This document shows, piece by piece, positions 37,635-48,474 of a DNA stretch of 64,000 nucleotides. The stretch covers positions 1,116,001 through 1,180,000 of the forward strand of contig NZ_JANIET010000001.1 in the NCBI RefSeq assembly GCF_024506435.1. The letters run 5' to 3'. The notes below the pieces were generated by a model. That model was not told the DNA's origin, ran no database searches, and worked only from the letters and a program-made list of their open reading frames with translations. The DNA comes from Pantoea trifolii. Lineage in GTDB: Bacteria > Pseudomonadota > Gammaproteobacteria > Enterobacterales > Enterobacteriaceae. Position 1 is the stretch's first letter, and each line of letters opens with the position of its first letter. The translations under genes were made by a program, and so were the position numbers.

Positions 37635-38500
37635 TATGCCTCCTCAATGTCGTGAAATTCTTCACACGCTGTCAGCGTGTTTTGGATCAGGGTAGCGACC
37701 GTCATTGGACCGACGCCGCCTGGAACGGGCGTGATGTACGAAGCGCGCTCAGCAGCCGCTTCGAACTCCACATCGCCGACCACTTTGCCGCTGTCGAGAC
37801 GGTTGATACCCACATCAATGACTACCGCGCCCGGCTTGATCCAGTCGCCCGGAATAAAGCCCGGCTTGCCGACCGCCACCACCAGCAGATCGGCGTGCTC
37901 AACGTGATGACGCAGATCTTTGGTGAAACGGTGCGTCACGGTGGTGGTGCAACCGGCGAGCAGCAGCTCCATGCTCATCGGACGGCCAACGATATTCGAT
38001 GCGCCAACCACCACGGCGTTCAGGCCGTAAGTATCGATATTGTAGCGCTCCAGTAAGGTGACGATGCCGCGCGGCGTACACGGACGCAGCTTTGGCGCGC
38101 GCTGGCACAGACGACCGACGTTGTACGGATGGAAGCCATCCACGTCTTTGTCTGGAACGATGCGCTCCAGCACTTTGACGTTATCGATGCCAGCTGGCAG
38201 CGGCAACTGCACCAGAATGCCGTCGATATCGTTATCGTTGTTGAGCGTATCAATCAGCTCCAGCAGTTCGGCTTCGCTGGTGGTGGCGGGCAGATCGTAG
38301 GAGCGGGAGATGAAGCCCACTTCATCACAAGCACGACGTTTGCTGGCGACATAGATCTGTGAAGCCGGGTTTTCACCCACCAGCACAACTGCCAAACCGG
38401 GCGCACGTTTTCCGGCCGCCAGACGCTGCTGTACTTTTTCGGCAACCTCAAGGCGCACCTGCTGCGCAATCGTTTTACCGTCAATAATTTTTGCTGCCAT
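37634..38500 (-). CDS. folD: FolD, methylenetetrahydrofolate dehydrogenase/cyclohydrolase
   Basis: Bifunctional one-carbon enzyme (methylene-THF to methenyl- and formyl-THF). The 288 aa equal E. coli. It begins [20 protein letters not shown] and has the active-site Lys region [38 protein letters not shown] and the C-terminal [13 protein letters not shown]. The start at 38500 agrees with E. coli; the frame extends 31 codons upstream through the promoter. Confidence 0.97.
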   Translation of the reverse strand: MAAKIIDGKTIAQQVRLEVAEKVQQRLAAGKRAPGLAVVLVGENPASQIYVASKRRACDEVGFISRSYDLPATTSEAELLELIDTLNNDNDIDGILVQLPLPAGIDNVKVLERIVPDKDVDGFHPYNVGRLCQRAPKLRPCTPRGIVTLLERYNIDTYGLNAVVVGASNIVGRPMSMELLLAGCTTTVTHRFTKDLRHHVEHADLLVVAVGKPGFIPGDWIKPGAVVIDVGINRLDSGKVVGDVEFEAAAERASYITPVPGGVGPMTVATLIQNTLTACEEFHDIEEA

Positions 38501-38675
38501 CAGAGAGGAAATCCATCTGTAGAGGGTTAGATCGGGGATGGCGCCTATTCTGTCAGAAGCGCGTGCGGCTGTCAGGTAGAGATTCGCCATCAACGCCGCT
38601 TTCCCGATTTTTCGCCGTGGCGCCCGCCCGCGTTAGCGCTTATGATGCCCGGCAGTGAATGGGATGGATGACGTG

Positions 38676-39179
38676 ATGATTTGGTTAATTCTCGCCACGC
38701 TGGCGGTGGTGTTCGTGGTAGGTTTTCAGCTGCTGACGGCCAGCTCGCGCCATGCGGTACAGGCGCTCAATAAACGGTTGCAACTGCCGCCGGTGCATAT
38801 CGAATCGATGTTGTCGCTGATGGGCAAAGAGGCGGCAAAAGAGTTTACCGACTACATCGCGGGCGATAACGACACACATCTGCACAATGGCGCGGCGGTG
38901 CTGCTGATTTGGCAGGTGCTGATCGTCGATGGCAGCGACGAAAATAGGCAGCGCTGGCACGGCATTCTGAGCCGGGCTGGGTTTTCAGCGTTGATTTCAC
39001 GGCAGCAGCTGTTGCTGGCGTTGGGGTTCTTGCGCCAACTGGAGCCGGACAGCCAGGAACTGCATGCGCTGCGCGACCAGTACAATGCGCACTTCACGCA
39101 GCAAGGGATTGAGCTGGAAGGCGAAACGGAGCAGGGCGGAAATCTAGTGTCGATGAGCGAGTGGCGCAAGCGGCATTAA
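38676..39179 (+). CDS. YicN-like DUF1198 membrane protein
   Basis: A 167-aa protein with one N-terminal membrane helix (MIWLILATLAVVFVVGFQLL) and a cytosolic or periplasmic helical domain, similar to E. coli YicN (DUF1198): ESMLSLMGKEAAKEF, NGAAVLLIWQVLIVDGSDEN and LALGFLRQLEPD. Function unknown. The start at 38676 is chosen by similarity; a GTG at 38655 is in frame. yicN is elsewhere in E. coli, so this is a relocation or second copy next to the tRNA-Arg gene. Confidence 0.8.
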   Translation: MIWLILATLAVVFVVGFQLLTASSRHAVQALNKRLQLPPVHIESMLSLMGKEAAKEFTDYIAGDNDTHLHNGAAVLLIWQVLIVDGSDENRQRWHGILSRAGFSALISRQQLLLALGFLRQLEPDSQELHALRDQYNAHFTQQGIELEGETEQGGNLVSMSEWRKRH

Positions 39180-39230
39180 GGGGTTTTGGTTAATCTGCCA
39201 GCACTCCGCTGCTCGTGGGAGGCAAAAACG

Positions 39231-39258
39231 TTGACGCGCGAGCCGCTGGACGTATAAT
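39231..39258 (+). promoter_or_regulatory. Sigma-70 promoter of tRNA-Arg
   Basis: -35 TTGACG (39231-39236) and a perfect -10 TATAAT (39253-39258), 16-bp spacer, 16 bp before the tRNA 5' end. A GC-rich stretch after the -10 fits a stringently controlled discriminator only partly. Confidence 0.85.
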
Positions 39259-39274
39259 CCGACCCAATCACTAT

Positions 39275-39351
39275 GCGCCCTTAGCTCAGTTGGATAGAGC
39301 ACCGGCCTTCTAAGCCGTAGGTCACAGGTTCGAATCCTGTAGGGCGTACCA
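39275..39351 (+). tRNA. argU: tRNA-Arg (anticodon UCU), argU-like
   Basis: A 77-nt tRNA with encoded CCA. D arm GCTC/GAGC, anticodon loop CTTCTAA, T arm ACAGG-TTCGAAT-CCTGT, variable loop AGGTC. It reads AGA/AGG codons and corresponds to E. coli argU, which also lies downstream of folD and is a phage integration site. Two helix ends are not Watson-Crick: G1-U72 in the acceptor stem and C27-U43 at the end of the anticodon stem. It marks the switch from conserved core to the restriction and T6SS region. Confidence 0.95.
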
Positions 39352-39575
39352 TCCCGAATTCTCCTCATCTTTGTCTCTTATTATTTTAAATTCATTCGTC
39401 GTTTATCCTTGTCATACAGTTCGCTAGCTGTATTATTTTGCCCAATCCCTTAGATCTACTCTTATATAAAGCAGTTATTGAAGTGCTATTCGCCAATGAC
39501 CTTTATATATGGCAATCCTTTATACAATTGCCGCAATAGTAGAACTAACCACTTTGCCTTAACTCAGGTTGCATA

Positions 39576-41942
39576 ATGTCCAATCATAATTTTTCTCAAA
39601 CTGCCGCATTTCTCTGGTCGGTTGCCGACCTTCTTCGCGGAGATTTCAAACAGTCACTTTATGGTCGCATCATCCTGCCATTTACGTTGCTGCGTCGACT
39701 TGAGTGTGTGCTTGAGGAGAGTAAAGATGCAGTGTTGTCTCAGGCTGAAAAGCTTGAGTCAATGAAAGACTTGCCTGAAGACGCTAAGGAAAAGTTTCTG
39801 CTACGCGCAACTAATGGTCTGTCCTTTTTTAATACTTCTCCCATGAATCTAAGCAAGTTGGGCCAAAGCGATAACGCAGATAATTTGCTGAATTATGTCA
39901 AATGCTTTTCTAATGATGCACGTCAGATTTTCGAACAGTTCAAATTTAGCGAATATGTGAGTGAGTTAAAGCAAGCTAACCTACTGTTCAAAGTGGTCAA
40001 ATTGTTTGCGGTAACTGATCTCAGCCCAAAAAGAATATCTAACCATGACATGGGATTGGTGTTTGAAGAGCTGATCCGCCGCTTCGCTGAAAGTTCCAAT
40101 GAAACCGCCGGTGAGCACTTTACCCCACGTGATATTGTCCGTTTGACCACTTCTTTAGTGTTCATGGAAGATGACGACGCGCTAAGTAAGCCCGGCATTA
40201 TCCGTACTATCTATGATCCTACTGCCGGAACCGGCGGGTTCTTATCTTCTGGTATGGAATATGTGCACGATCTCAATCCAGAAGCGGTAATGCGTGCCTT
40301 TGGCCAGGAACTCAATCCCGAATCTCATGCTATTTGTAAAGCCGATATGCTGATCAAGGGTCAGGATGTTAGCCGCATTAAGCTGGGTAATACCTTGTCA
40401 AATGATCAACTGCCTGCCGACCAGTTTGACTACATGCTGTCAAATCCTCCCTTCGGCGTGGATTGGAAAAAGATTGAAGGCGAGATTAACGATGAACATT
40501 CGCAGAAAGGCTTTAAGGGTCGTTTTGGACCGGGCCTGCCGCGTGTCTCCGATGGATCTCTACTGTTCCTGATGCATCTGCTTAGCAAAATGCGCGGCAT
40601 CAACAATGCTGATGGCTCGATAAGCAACGGTGGCCGCATCGGTATTATCCTTAACGGCTCACCGCTATTTACCGGCGGTGCAGGTAGCGGTGAGAGCGAA
40701 ATCCGCCGCTATATCTTGGAAGCCGATCTGCTGGAAGGCATCGTCGCGCTGCCAACGGATATGTTCTACAACACCGGTATCGCAACCTACGTCTGGATCC
40801 TGTCGAACAAGAAGTCCGCAGAACGCAAAGGCAAAGTGCAGCTGATCGATGGCACCAACCTGTGCGGAAAAATGCGTAAATCGCTGGGCTCAAAACGCAA
40901 CTTGATGGGTGAAGACGATATCAAGCTGATTACGCAGACTTTCGGCGATTTCAAGGTCGTTGATGCGACCTCGCTGGATGAGCTTGGGCTAGAAAAAGCA
41001 CCAGAGCAGAAATCTAACCGTGGCCGTCAGTCTGCCTCGGCTAAAACCGAAACAACGAAAACCTTCGCCAGCAAAATCTTTGGCACCACAGAGTTTGGTT
41101 ATCGCCGCCTGACCATTGAACGCCCACTGCGTTTGTCTGCGCAGGTGACCGATGAAGCAATTGCAACCCTGCGCTTTGCACCGAAGCCGTTTAATGCACC
41201 GATGGAGCGTTTATACGAAGCGTTTTCTGCACAGTGGCAGGATGATAATTACGGTGATTTTTCAGCGATCGAAGCTGAAGCTCGCGTGATTATCAAAGCA
41301 GAGTTTGCTGAATTGAAAGAAAAGCAGATTAAGGATTTGCTGGACAGCAAGCTGTGGCTGGCGCAACGCACATTGATGGATAAGGCGCGGCAGATTCAGA
41401 CTGCCTTGAATATTAAGGCGGGAGGCAAAACGCAGGTTAGCGATGACTTTAACCAGTTCCAGCTCACCCTGAAAGGTGCGATTAAAACTGCAGTCGTGAA
41501 GCTAGATAACAAAGAGAATAAACAGTTTATCGACGCTATCACCATTAAAAACCCGGCTGCCGAGCCGGTAGTGAAGAAGGTGCTGAAAGAGAATGCCCAG
41601 CCGCTCTACGGTGCGTTTGAGTACAAAAGTAAAGTTGTAGAGTTTGAGCAGGATGGCGATTTGCGTGATAACGAGAACGTACCGCTAAATCCGTATGTTG
41701 CCACCAGTGATCTGATTGAAAATTATTTCACAGCGGAAGTGCTACCGCATGTGGAGGATGCGTGGATTAATGCCGACAAGCGTGATGCGAAAGATGGTGA
41801 GGTTGGTATTGTTGGTTACGAGATTCCGTTTAACCGGCACTTCTATGTTTATCAGCCGCCACGCCCGCTGGAGGACATTGATGCAGATCTGGATGCGGTC
41901 AGCGCCGAGATTATGAAGCTGCTGCAGGAGGTGCATTCGTGA
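39576..41942 (+). CDS. hsdM: HsdM, type I restriction-modification DNA methyltransferase subunit
   Basis: N6-adenine methyltransferase of a type I system. The 788 aa have an N-terminal HsdM helical domain ([20 protein letters not shown]), SAM motif [10 protein letters not shown] (about 213-221) and catalytic NPPF at about 290-293. A long C-terminal extension (about 500-788) makes it longer than EcoKI-type HsdM (about 530 aa) and resembles a distinct HsdM subgroup. Start follows CAGG. The stop overlaps hsdS by four bases. It begins 225 bp after the tRNA; that gap is AT-rich and presumably carries the promoter. Confidence 0.95.
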   Translation: MSNHNFSQTAAFLWSVADLLRGDFKQSLYGRIILPFTLLRRLECVLEESKDAVLSQAEKLESMKDLPEDAKEKFLLRATNGLSFFNTSPMNLSKLGQSDNADNLLNYVKCFSNDARQIFEQFKFSEYVSELKQANLLFKVVKLFAVTDLSPKRISNHDMGLVFEELIRRFAESSNETAGEHFTPRDIVRLTTSLVFMEDDDALSKPGIIRTIYDPTAGTGGFLSSGMEYVHDLNPEAVMRAFGQELNPESHAICKADMLIKGQDVSRIKLGNTLSNDQLPADQFDYMLSNPPFGVDWKKIEGEINDEHSQKGFKGRFGPGLPRVSDGSLLFLMHLLSKMRGINNADGSISNGGRIGIILNGSPLFTGGAGSGESEIRRYILEADLLEGIVALPTDMFYNTGIATYVWILSNKKSAERKGKVQLIDGTNLCGKMRKSLGSKRNLMGEDDIKLITQTFGDFKVVDATSLDELGLEKAPEQKSNRGRQSASAKTETTKTFASKIFGTTEFGYRRLTIERPLRLSAQVTDEAIATLRFAPKPFNAPMERLYEAFSAQWQDDNYGDFSAIEAEARVIIKAEFAELKEKQIKDLLDSKLWLAQRTLMDKARQIQTALNIKAGGKTQVSDDFNQFQLTLKGAIKTAVVKLDNKENKQFIDAITIKNPAAEPVVKKVLKENAQPLYGAFEYKSKVVEFEQDGDLRDNENVPLNPYVATSDLIENYFTAEVLPHVEDAWINADKRDAKDGEVGIVGYEIPFNRHFYVYQPPRPLEDIDADLDAVSAEIMKLLQEVHS

Positions 41943-43306
41943 TGTCTAAGTATAAGGCGTATCCGGAGTATATGGATTCTGGAATTGAATGGCTTGGGTC
42001 GATCCCTGACCATTGGAAAACTTTTTCCGGAAAACGAATGTTTAAAAGTGTGCGTATACCGGCTGAAAAGGGTGATGAGCAACTTGCGGCAAGCCAAAGG
42101 TATGGAGTTATTCCCCAGTCGCTAATGATGCAACTTAATGACTCAAAAGTGATGCTTGCATTAAAAGGAACTGATTCTTTTAGGCATGTTGCAGAAAATG
42201 ATTTTGTTATAAGTCTACGTAGCTTTGAAGGAGGTATTGAGCATAGCCAGTACACTGGCTGTGTGTCACCTGCTTACACTGTACTGAAAAATTCTAAACC
42301 AATCAGTTACGGTTATTATCGTTATCTTTTTAAATGCATGCCTTTCATTGCTGCATTACAGTCGTCAACAGACAGTTTGAGAGATGGGAAATCAATTAAT
42401 TATGAGCAGTTTAGCGCAATAGACCTACCACTAACTTCATTGTGTGAACAAAATACTATCGCCGCTTTTCTTGATTTCGAAACAGCAAAAATTGATAAGC
42501 TTATCGAGAAGCAAAAACAACTCATTGAACTGCTTAAAGAAAAACGTATGGCAGTTATTAGCCATGCCGTCACCAAAGGTCTAAATCCTGATGTGCCCAT
42601 GAAAGATTCTGGTGTTGACTGGTTGGGGCAAGTTCCGGAGCACTGGATCGTACGTAGATTAAAACATACGGCAAGCCTACAATCTGGAATCCCTAAAGGA
42701 AAAGATCTCACAGGTAAAAAAAGTATTTCAGTACCTATGCTTCGTGTGGCCAATGTTCAAGATGGTTATCTTGACCTTGAAGATGTACATAACATAGATA
42801 TTGAACCAAGTCAGTTGGGAAGATACTTACTTCGCAATGGTGATGTATTGATGAATGAGGGGGGGGATAATGACCAATTAGGTCGTGGAGCGGTATGGAT
42901 GGCACCAATCAATAATTGCATTCATCAAAACCATGTGTTTTCAATTAGGCCTAAAAACATTGAATCAGAATGGCTAGATATGCTTACTCGAGCTGCTTAT
43001 GCGAAATTTTATTTCTACCGAGTGGCGAAGCAAAGTACGAACCTTGCATCCATTTCGTCAACAAATATTAAAGAAACTCCATTGCTTATTCCTCCAGTAG
43101 AAGAAAGGAAGGAGATTCTAAAGTTTATTAAACTTCAACTCGAAAGATTAAAAGCGACTGAAGAACTAAGCATTGATCAAATTACCTTATTACGAGAACG
43201 CCGCACCGCCCTAATTTCCGCCGCCGTCACCGGAAAAATCGACGTGCGCGACTGGGTTGCACCCGACACGCAGGAAGTTGAGGAGCTACAGGAGACTACC
43301 GCATGA
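41939..43306 (+). CDS. hsdS: HsdS, type I restriction-modification specificity subunit
   Basis: Recognises the DNA target through two target-recognition domains. The 455 aa are a tandem repeat in layout. Each half opens with a similar element ([19 protein letters not shown] at about 7 and [16 protein letters not shown] at about 220) and ends in a conserved helical arm ([20 protein letters not shown], and the C-terminal [20 protein letters not shown]). The variable domains are clearly AT-rich while the 3' end is GC-rich, a sign of recombination of recognition domains. Overlaps hsdM and hsdR by four bases each. Confidence 0.94.
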   Translation: MMSKYKAYPEYMDSGIEWLGSIPDHWKTFSGKRMFKSVRIPAEKGDEQLAASQRYGVIPQSLMMQLNDSKVMLALKGTDSFRHVAENDFVISLRSFEGGIEHSQYTGCVSPAYTVLKNSKPISYGYYRYLFKCMPFIAALQSSTDSLRDGKSINYEQFSAIDLPLTSLCEQNTIAAFLDFETAKIDKLIEKQKQLIELLKEKRMAVISHAVTKGLNPDVPMKDSGVDWLGQVPEHWIVRRLKHTASLQSGIPKGKDLTGKKSISVPMLRVANVQDGYLDLEDVHNIDIEPSQLGRYLLRNGDVLMNEGGDNDQLGRGAVWMAPINNCIHQNHVFSIRPKNIESEWLDMLTRAAYAKFYFYRVAKQSTNLASISSTNIKETPLLIPPVEERKEILKFIKLQLERLKATEELSIDQITLLRERRTALISAAVTGKIDVRDWVAPDTQEVEELQETTA

Positions 43307-46300
43307 GCATGGACAGCACCAAGGAACTGATTTTTCAGGATGAAATGATTGCGCAGATGGTCGATCGTGGCTGGAGTGTTGGCAAAGCCGACGGCTACGA
43401 TCGCGAGCGCGCGATCTATTCACAGGATGCGCTGACATTCGTGCAAACCACGCAGCCGCAGGAGTGGGAGAAGTTTGCCAAAATTTATCCCACCGACACC
43501 GAACGTCACTTCTTTGATGCGCTAGTGGCGCAACTCAAAAAAGCTGATATCAACGCTACCGATATGCTTTCACGCACTTACGGTACGCTCGGCGTATTAC
43601 GTCACGGCATCAAGAGCCATAGCGCGCGTTTTTCGCTGTGTCAGTTCAAACCGGAACATAACCTCAATCCGGACACGCTGACGCGCTATAAACAAAACAT
43701 CTGTCGTATTGTGCCCGAGCTGGTTTACAGCCCGCACGCTTCCAAAGCGGTATTTGAAGAGTCAGGCATAAAAGCGAAGAAGTGGCGTATTGATCTGGTG
43801 CTATTTGTGAATGGCCTGCCGATTGCCACGCTGGAACTAAAATCTGAATTTAAGCAGGCAGTACAAAACGCCATCACCCAATATAAGAAAACGCGCCTGC
43901 CAAAAGACCCCGGCACTAACAAAACGGAACCGCTGCTGACATTCAAACGCGGTGCGTTGGTGCACTTTGCCGTCAGCCAGTATGAAGTGTTTATGGCAAC
44001 TAAACTCGACGGTGATAAAACCTTCTTTCTGCCGTTTAACAAAGGCACCAAAGAGGGCGGCGCGGGCAATGATATTCCGGAAAATGAAAATGACTACGCC
44101 ACCAGCTATCTGTGGAATGAGGTCTTGCTGCCGGAAAATCTGCTGAAAATTCTTGCCAGCTTTGTGCATCTGCAAATTGAAGAGAAAGAAGACTGGCAGG
44201 GACTTAAGTATAAAAAAGAGAGTCTGATCTTTCCGCGCTATCACCAATGGGATGTGGTTAATAAACTGATCACGGCGGCAGCAGAGGAAGGGACAGGTAA
44301 TAAATATCTGATTCAGCACAGTGCGGGTTCAGGTAAATCCAATTCCATCGCCTGGACCGCTCATCAGCTATCGCGGCTGTACGATGAGAAAGGTGAGAAG
44401 CAGTTCCACTCGGTGATTGTTGTCACTGACCGAACCGTGCTGGACGATCAGCTGCAGGACACAATCTACCAGTTTGAGCATCAGGATGGTGTGGTCGGGC
44501 GCATCAACAACAAAGAGGGAGATGGTTCAAAGTCGGAAAAGCTCGCTAGTGCGCTTGAAAACTCGCAGCCGATTATCATCGTCACTATTCAGACCTTCCC
44601 GTTTGTGCTCAAAGCGATTGAAAACAGTGTCAGCCTCAAGCTACGTAAATATGCGGTGATTGCCGATGAAGCGCACTCTTCGCAAAGTGGATCCACCGCG
44701 CGTCAGCTGAAAGAAGTGTTGATGACTGAAGAAGCGGATGACGATGTCGTGATGTCGTCAGAGGATATTCTTGATGCTACGGTTGCCGCGCGTAAAGGCA
44801 GCAGTAATCTCAACTACTATGCATTCACCGCTACGCCAAAACCGAAAACGCTGGAGCTTTTTGGCCGTCGCCCTAATCCACATGAGCCAGCCTCCAGAAC
44901 CAATAAGCCAGAAGCGTTCCATGTTTACTCCATGCGTCAGGCTATTGAAGAAGGTTTTATTCTCGATGTTCTGAAGAATTACACCAATTACAAGGTGGCC
45001 TATAAGCTGCTGCAAAAGCTGGACGATCCGGACCGTGAAGTTGATAGCAAAAAAGCCAAAGTAAAACTCACCCAGTGGGTATCGCTGCATGAGCACAATA
45101 TCTCGCAAAAGGTGAAGGTCATTGTTGAGCACTATCGTAAGCATGTGATGCATCTGCTGGGCGGACAGGCTAAAGCGATGGTGGTTACTAGCTCACGCAA
45201 AGCGGCGGTGCGCTACAAGCTGGCGTTTGATAAATACATCGCAGAAAACAACTACCAGAAAATTAACGCGATGGTTGCCTTCTCCGGTGAAATTGAGTTT
45301 GCCGAAAGCGATCATAACGCGCTTGCGCTCCTGAATCAGAAATTCACTGAAATCAATATGAACCCCGGCCTGAAAGGGTGGGATATGCGTAAAGCCTTTG
45401 ATAGCGATGATTATCAAGTGATGCTGGTGGCAAACAAATTCCAGACCGGTTTTGACCAGCCCAAATTGTGTGCCATGTATGTGGACAAAGCATTAGGTGG
45501 AGTGGAATGCGTTCAGACACTTTCCCGACTGAACCGCACTTATCCGGGCAAAGCAGAATCAGGCACATTTGTACTCGATTTCTGGAATGAGCCAGATGAG
45601 ATTCTTGAGGCTTTCCAACCGTATTACCAAACAGCGGAATTAACCGATGTTAGCGATCCGCAATTAGTGTTCGAGTTGTTCGACAAACTGCGCACCAGCG
45701 GGATTTTCCTTTGGAATGAAGTAGAGCAGTTCTGTGACGCATTTTTCACTAAGAATAAATCTAACGCAGCGATCAGTAACATTTGTAAGCCGGCAGTTGA
45801 TCGTTGGAAGCTGCGTTATAGCTCAGCGATTGATGCTTATGTGCTGGCCAAAGAGATGTTTGAACGCACAAAAAAGACTGGCGACGTGGTGCTAATCACC
45901 AATGCAGAAAACAGTTTTAAAGCCTGCAAGCAGGAAAAAGACAAGCTGGATATCTTCAAAAAAGATCTCGGTAGTTTTGTTCGTTTCTACGAGTTTATGT
46001 CCCAGATTGTTGACTATGATGACAAAGATCTGGAAAAGCTAAGCCTGTTTGCTCGCCACTTGCGCCCAATGTTGCATGAACAGCGTATTGCAGAAGATGA
46101 GGTCGATCTCAGTAATGTTGAGATGAGCCATTATCGTTTGTCAAAGCTCCATGAGCAGCATCTGAAACTGCAAGAGGATGCCGAAGAGTACAAACTCAAA
46201 CCCGGCAATGACATAGGCACTGCAAAGCCTAAGAACCCAAAAGAAGAGTTCCTTTCAAATATACTGGCGCGTCTGAATGACCTCTTTATTACTGACAATC

Positions 46301-46551
46301 TTAGCGATAAAGACATGATTAATTATGCTTTTGCCGTACGAGACAAGTTATCTGAGAACCAGGCGGTAATGACGCAAATTGCCAACAATACGCGCGAACA
46401 GGCAATGCTGGGAGATTTCCCGAAAGCGATTGATGATGCCGTAATGGATAGCAATGATGCGCATCAGGAGATGATGATTCAGTACTTGTCGAATCCGGAG
46501 CTTGCGAAAGGATTTGCCAGAGTGGTGTTTGATATGTTGAAAGGCGCTTAA
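43303..46551 (+). CDS. hsdR: HsdR, type I restriction endonuclease/translocase subunit
   Basis: ATP-dependent DNA translocase and nuclease. The 1082 aa have an N-terminal endonuclease domain with the D...ExK pattern (WRIDLVLFVNGLPIATLELK, about 160-185). The SF2 motor follows with Walker A AGSGKSNS (about 341-349), DEAH box ADEAH (about 455-458) and FTATPKPKT as motif III. The later motif QTGFDQPKLCAMYVDK also belongs to the motor. A C-terminal helical part binds the methylase. Overlaps hsdS and ends in a hairpin at 46558-46577. Confidence 0.95.
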   Translation: MSMDSTKELIFQDEMIAQMVDRGWSVGKADGYDRERAIYSQDALTFVQTTQPQEWEKFAKIYPTDTERHFFDALVAQLKKADINATDMLSRTYGTLGVLRHGIKSHSARFSLCQFKPEHNLNPDTLTRYKQNICRIVPELVYSPHASKAVFEESGIKAKKWRIDLVLFVNGLPIATLELKSEFKQAVQNAITQYKKTRLPKDPGTNKTEPLLTFKRGALVHFAVSQYEVFMATKLDGDKTFFLPFNKGTKEGGAGNDIPENENDYATSYLWNEVLLPENLLKILASFVHLQIEEKEDWQGLKYKKESLIFPRYHQWDVVNKLITAAAEEGTGNKYLIQHSAGSGKSNSIAWTAHQLSRLYDEKGEKQFHSVIVVTDRTVLDDQLQDTIYQFEHQDGVVGRINNKEGDGSKSEKLASALENSQPIIIVTIQTFPFVLKAIENSVSLKLRKYAVIADEAHSSQSGSTARQLKEVLMTEEADDDVVMSSEDILDATVAARKGSSNLNYYAFTATPKPKTLELFGRRPNPHEPASRTNKPEAFHVYSMRQAIEEGFILDVLKNYTNYKVAYKLLQKLDDPDREVDSKKAKVKLTQWVSLHEHNISQKVKVIVEHYRKHVMHLLGGQAKAMVVTSSRKAAVRYKLAFDKYIAENNYQKINAMVAFSGEIEFAESDHNALALLNQKFTEINMNPGLKGWDMRKAFDSDDYQVMLVANKFQTGFDQPKLCAMYVDKALGGVECVQTLSRLNRTYPGKAESGTFVLDFWNEPDEILEAFQPYYQTAELTDVSDPQLVFELFDKLRTSGIFLWNEVEQFCDAFFTKNKSNAAISNICKPAVDRWKLRYSSAIDAYVLAKEMFERTKKTGDVVLITNAENSFKACKQEKDKLDIFKKDLGSFVRFYEFMSQIVDYDDKDLEKLSLFARHLRPMLHEQRIAEDEVDLSNVEMSHYRLSKLHEQHLKLQEDAEEYKLKPGNDIGTAKPKNPKEEFLSNILARLNDLFITDNLSDKDMINYAFAVRDKLSENQAVMTQIANNTREQAMLGDFPKAIDDAVMDSNDAHQEMMIQYLSNPELAKGFARVVFDMLKGA

Positions 46552-46557
46552 AAGATG

Positions 46558-46577
46558 CGAGGCAGAATATTGCCTCG
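46558..46577. terminator. Bidirectional terminator after hsdR
   Basis: CGAGGCA (46558-46564) pairs with TGCCTCG (46571-46577). On the minus strand it is followed by CATCTTTT, on the plus strand by TTATCCTT. It separates the hsd operon from the convergent 254-aa gene that ends the T6SS strand. Confidence 0.6.
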
Positions 46578-46670
46578 TTATCCTTAATACACTTGTTAAT
46601 ATGCTTGTAGAAAAAACAATTGGATATTTATTATGTTGAATCCTGTTTCTGAATGGGGCAGGTCAGAAGT

Positions 46671-47435
46671 TCAATCATAAAAGTGATGTAACATTTTCGT
46701 GTCTGTGCGCAAATATTTATTCTGCCAGTTCAGCTTCTGTTGTTGTTTTGTCTGAATATCAGCTTCCTCACGCAATTTTTGTTGCAGCCAGGGAGAAAAT
46801 GTTCTGTAAAAAATTCTTGCTCTTCTGAACTTTTCAAACTGACTCATCATGAAAAGGATCCACAATACATTTAAAAAATAGGCGGAGATAGCGAGTACAA
46901 TGAAAAACACTTGTTCACTTCCAGATGAGGTTTTACCTATATCTACAAATACAAATAGAGCAGTGAGAAGAATTAGCGAAATGATACTGATGAATGCGAG
47001 TTGAAAACCTCTTAACTTTCTGTATCGTTTATTGTAACTATTAAACGAGTCGTTCTGAATGTCCTCGATGCAAGGAGTTTTAATAAAACCTTGAAAATTT
47101 CGGTCTTCATAGCTGATGTTTCGCTCTCTGAGGAATGTCAAAAGTAGTTCGTTTATTTTTACCGAATACTGCATTCCTATTACATCATAAAGTGCCTTGG
47201 CAGCATTCTCAGTGGCTGTATTTATACTTTTTGCATATAGGTTAGAAATACAGGCAAGTGCTTTTGCTCTTTTTTCAGTGACTGTGGCCTTCTCAGCATA
47301 ATGAATACCTGCCAACCTTTTTATGATGGGCCACGCTGCTTTTATTAACCCTGGGATAAGTACACCTAGAGATAATTTAAGAGACTCGGTGCTTATTAAC
47401 GTTGAGAAATTGATTGTTGAGTTTATTTCTTCCAT
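46671..47435 (-). CDS. Unrecognised AT-rich membrane protein at the end of the T6SS cluster
   Basis: A 254-aa protein with no family I can name. The N-terminal 140 residues are soluble and mostly helical (LSLGVLIPGLIKAAWPIIKR, SINTATENAAKALYDVIGMQ). Two membrane helices follow (about 147-168, FQLAFISIISLILLTALFVF, and about 178-203). A basic, glutamine-rich cytosolic tail ends it. It starts 22 bp after tssG on the same strand, so it could be the last gene of that transcript. Its base composition is much more AT-rich than tssG, suggesting separate acquisition. It might be an immunity or defence protein, but nothing in the sequence proves this. Confidence 0.65.
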   Translation of the reverse strand: MEEINSTINFSTLISTESLKLSLGVLIPGLIKAAWPIIKRLAGIHYAEKATVTEKRAKALACISNLYAKSINTATENAAKALYDVIGMQYSVKINELLLTFLRERNISYEDRNFQGFIKTPCIEDIQNDSFNSYNKRYRKLRGFQLAFISIISLILLTALFVFVDIGKTSSGSEQVFFIVLAISAYFLNVLWILFMMSQFEKFRRARIFYRTFSPWLQQKLREEADIQTKQQQKLNWQNKYLRTDTKMLHHFYD

Positions 47436-47457
47436 TCATTCACTCTCGATGTTTATG

Positions 47458-48474
47458 TTATTTAACGTGACTATTTCGCAGTTTTCCCACTTTGATGCGC
47501 ACCGTTTCCGGCATCGCACTCAAATTATCCTCCCTCAACCCCAGCATCATATTGTATCCACTAAATAACCCGGCATCGCCCAGCCGCGGCATTGGCAGCA
47601 ATCTAGTTGGAATCGTCAGCCAAAACCGCAAATCATAGTTACAGCCCAGATACGTGCTCAGTAGCGCCTTCACATCCTGCCTGAGCTGTCCGTCAGGCAT
47701 CCAACCCTTTGCCTCATCAGGATCGTCTGTTGAAAGCTCAACCCGTGAGCAGTAATCAGCCACGCGGGTTTCATCGCCCAGTATCGGATTCTGATCAAGC
47801 GTCATGCCGCTGCGCATTGAAAGTCGGGCGCGTTTCGCCACTGGCATCGTCACTGGATGGTGTGCGAAAACCTCAACTTTGGTGTTCGGTGCCTGGCTGT
47901 TGATCACCGCTGCAATACCTTCAGCAGTGTGCGTGGTATGCAGCAATGGTTTCAGTATCGCCAGCAGGCGTGACGAAGGTTGGTCACCGCTGTGGGTGAT
48001 CCCGGTTAAGGCCATCAGGCTTTGCGACACCCTATCTTTACCGCCTGGCTCAAAGGTTGCCGGATAGCTGTACTTGCGCCAGATGCGGTAAAACTGCGTC
48101 ATCAACCGATGATTGAAGATATCCAGAAACGCCGCCATCGCATCAGCTCCGTCACGTCCCTGGTTGATGTCATCAATGATGCTGGTGGGCAGCGGCGAAT
48201 CGACGCCGTACAAGCCGAAGAAGTTAGTTCTTACCGTCGGTATCGCATCCGGGTTGTCGGCGTCAATTTCCGTGCGTTTTAGCTCCCCGGCGGGAAAGCC
48301 CAGATGCGGATTGGGACGAAATCGCACCGGATCACTCTCTGGTGTGCGGCCTGTGCCGAGGCGGCTGCCGGCCGTCTGCTCCAGCAGCTGGCAGAAGCGG
48401 TAAAAGTTGTACCGCGCGGTCTGGTCATTGCCGTTATCGTCCAGCCAGAACGGTTTGTTGTTTTCGTCGCTCAC
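47458..48474 (-). CDS. tssG: TssG, type VI secretion baseplate subunit
   Basis: Baseplate wedge component, working with TssF and TssE around the VgrG hub. The 338 aa include the family segments YNFYRFCQLLEQ, RFRPNPHLGFPAGEL, FFGLYGVDSPLP, FLDIFNHRLMTQFYRIWRKY and the C-terminal YNMMLGL. The start overlaps the tssF stop by four bases. It is the last recognisable T6SS structural gene on this side of the cluster. Confidence 0.93.
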   Translation of the reverse strand: MSDENNKPFWLDDNGNDQTARYNFYRFCQLLEQTAGSRLGTGRTPESDPVRFRPNPHLGFPAGELKRTEIDADNPDAIPTVRTNFFGLYGVDSPLPTSIIDDINQGRDGADAMAAFLDIFNHRLMTQFYRIWRKYSYPATFEPGGKDRVSQSLMALTGITHSGDQPSSRLLAILKPLLHTTHTAEGIAAVINSQAPNTKVEVFAHHPVTMPVAKRARLSMRSGMTLDQNPILGDETRVADYCSRVELSTDDPDEAKGWMPDGQLRQDVKALLSTYLGCNYDLRFWLTIPTRLLPMPRLGDAGLFSGYNMMLGLREDNLSAMPETVRIKVGKLRNSHVK

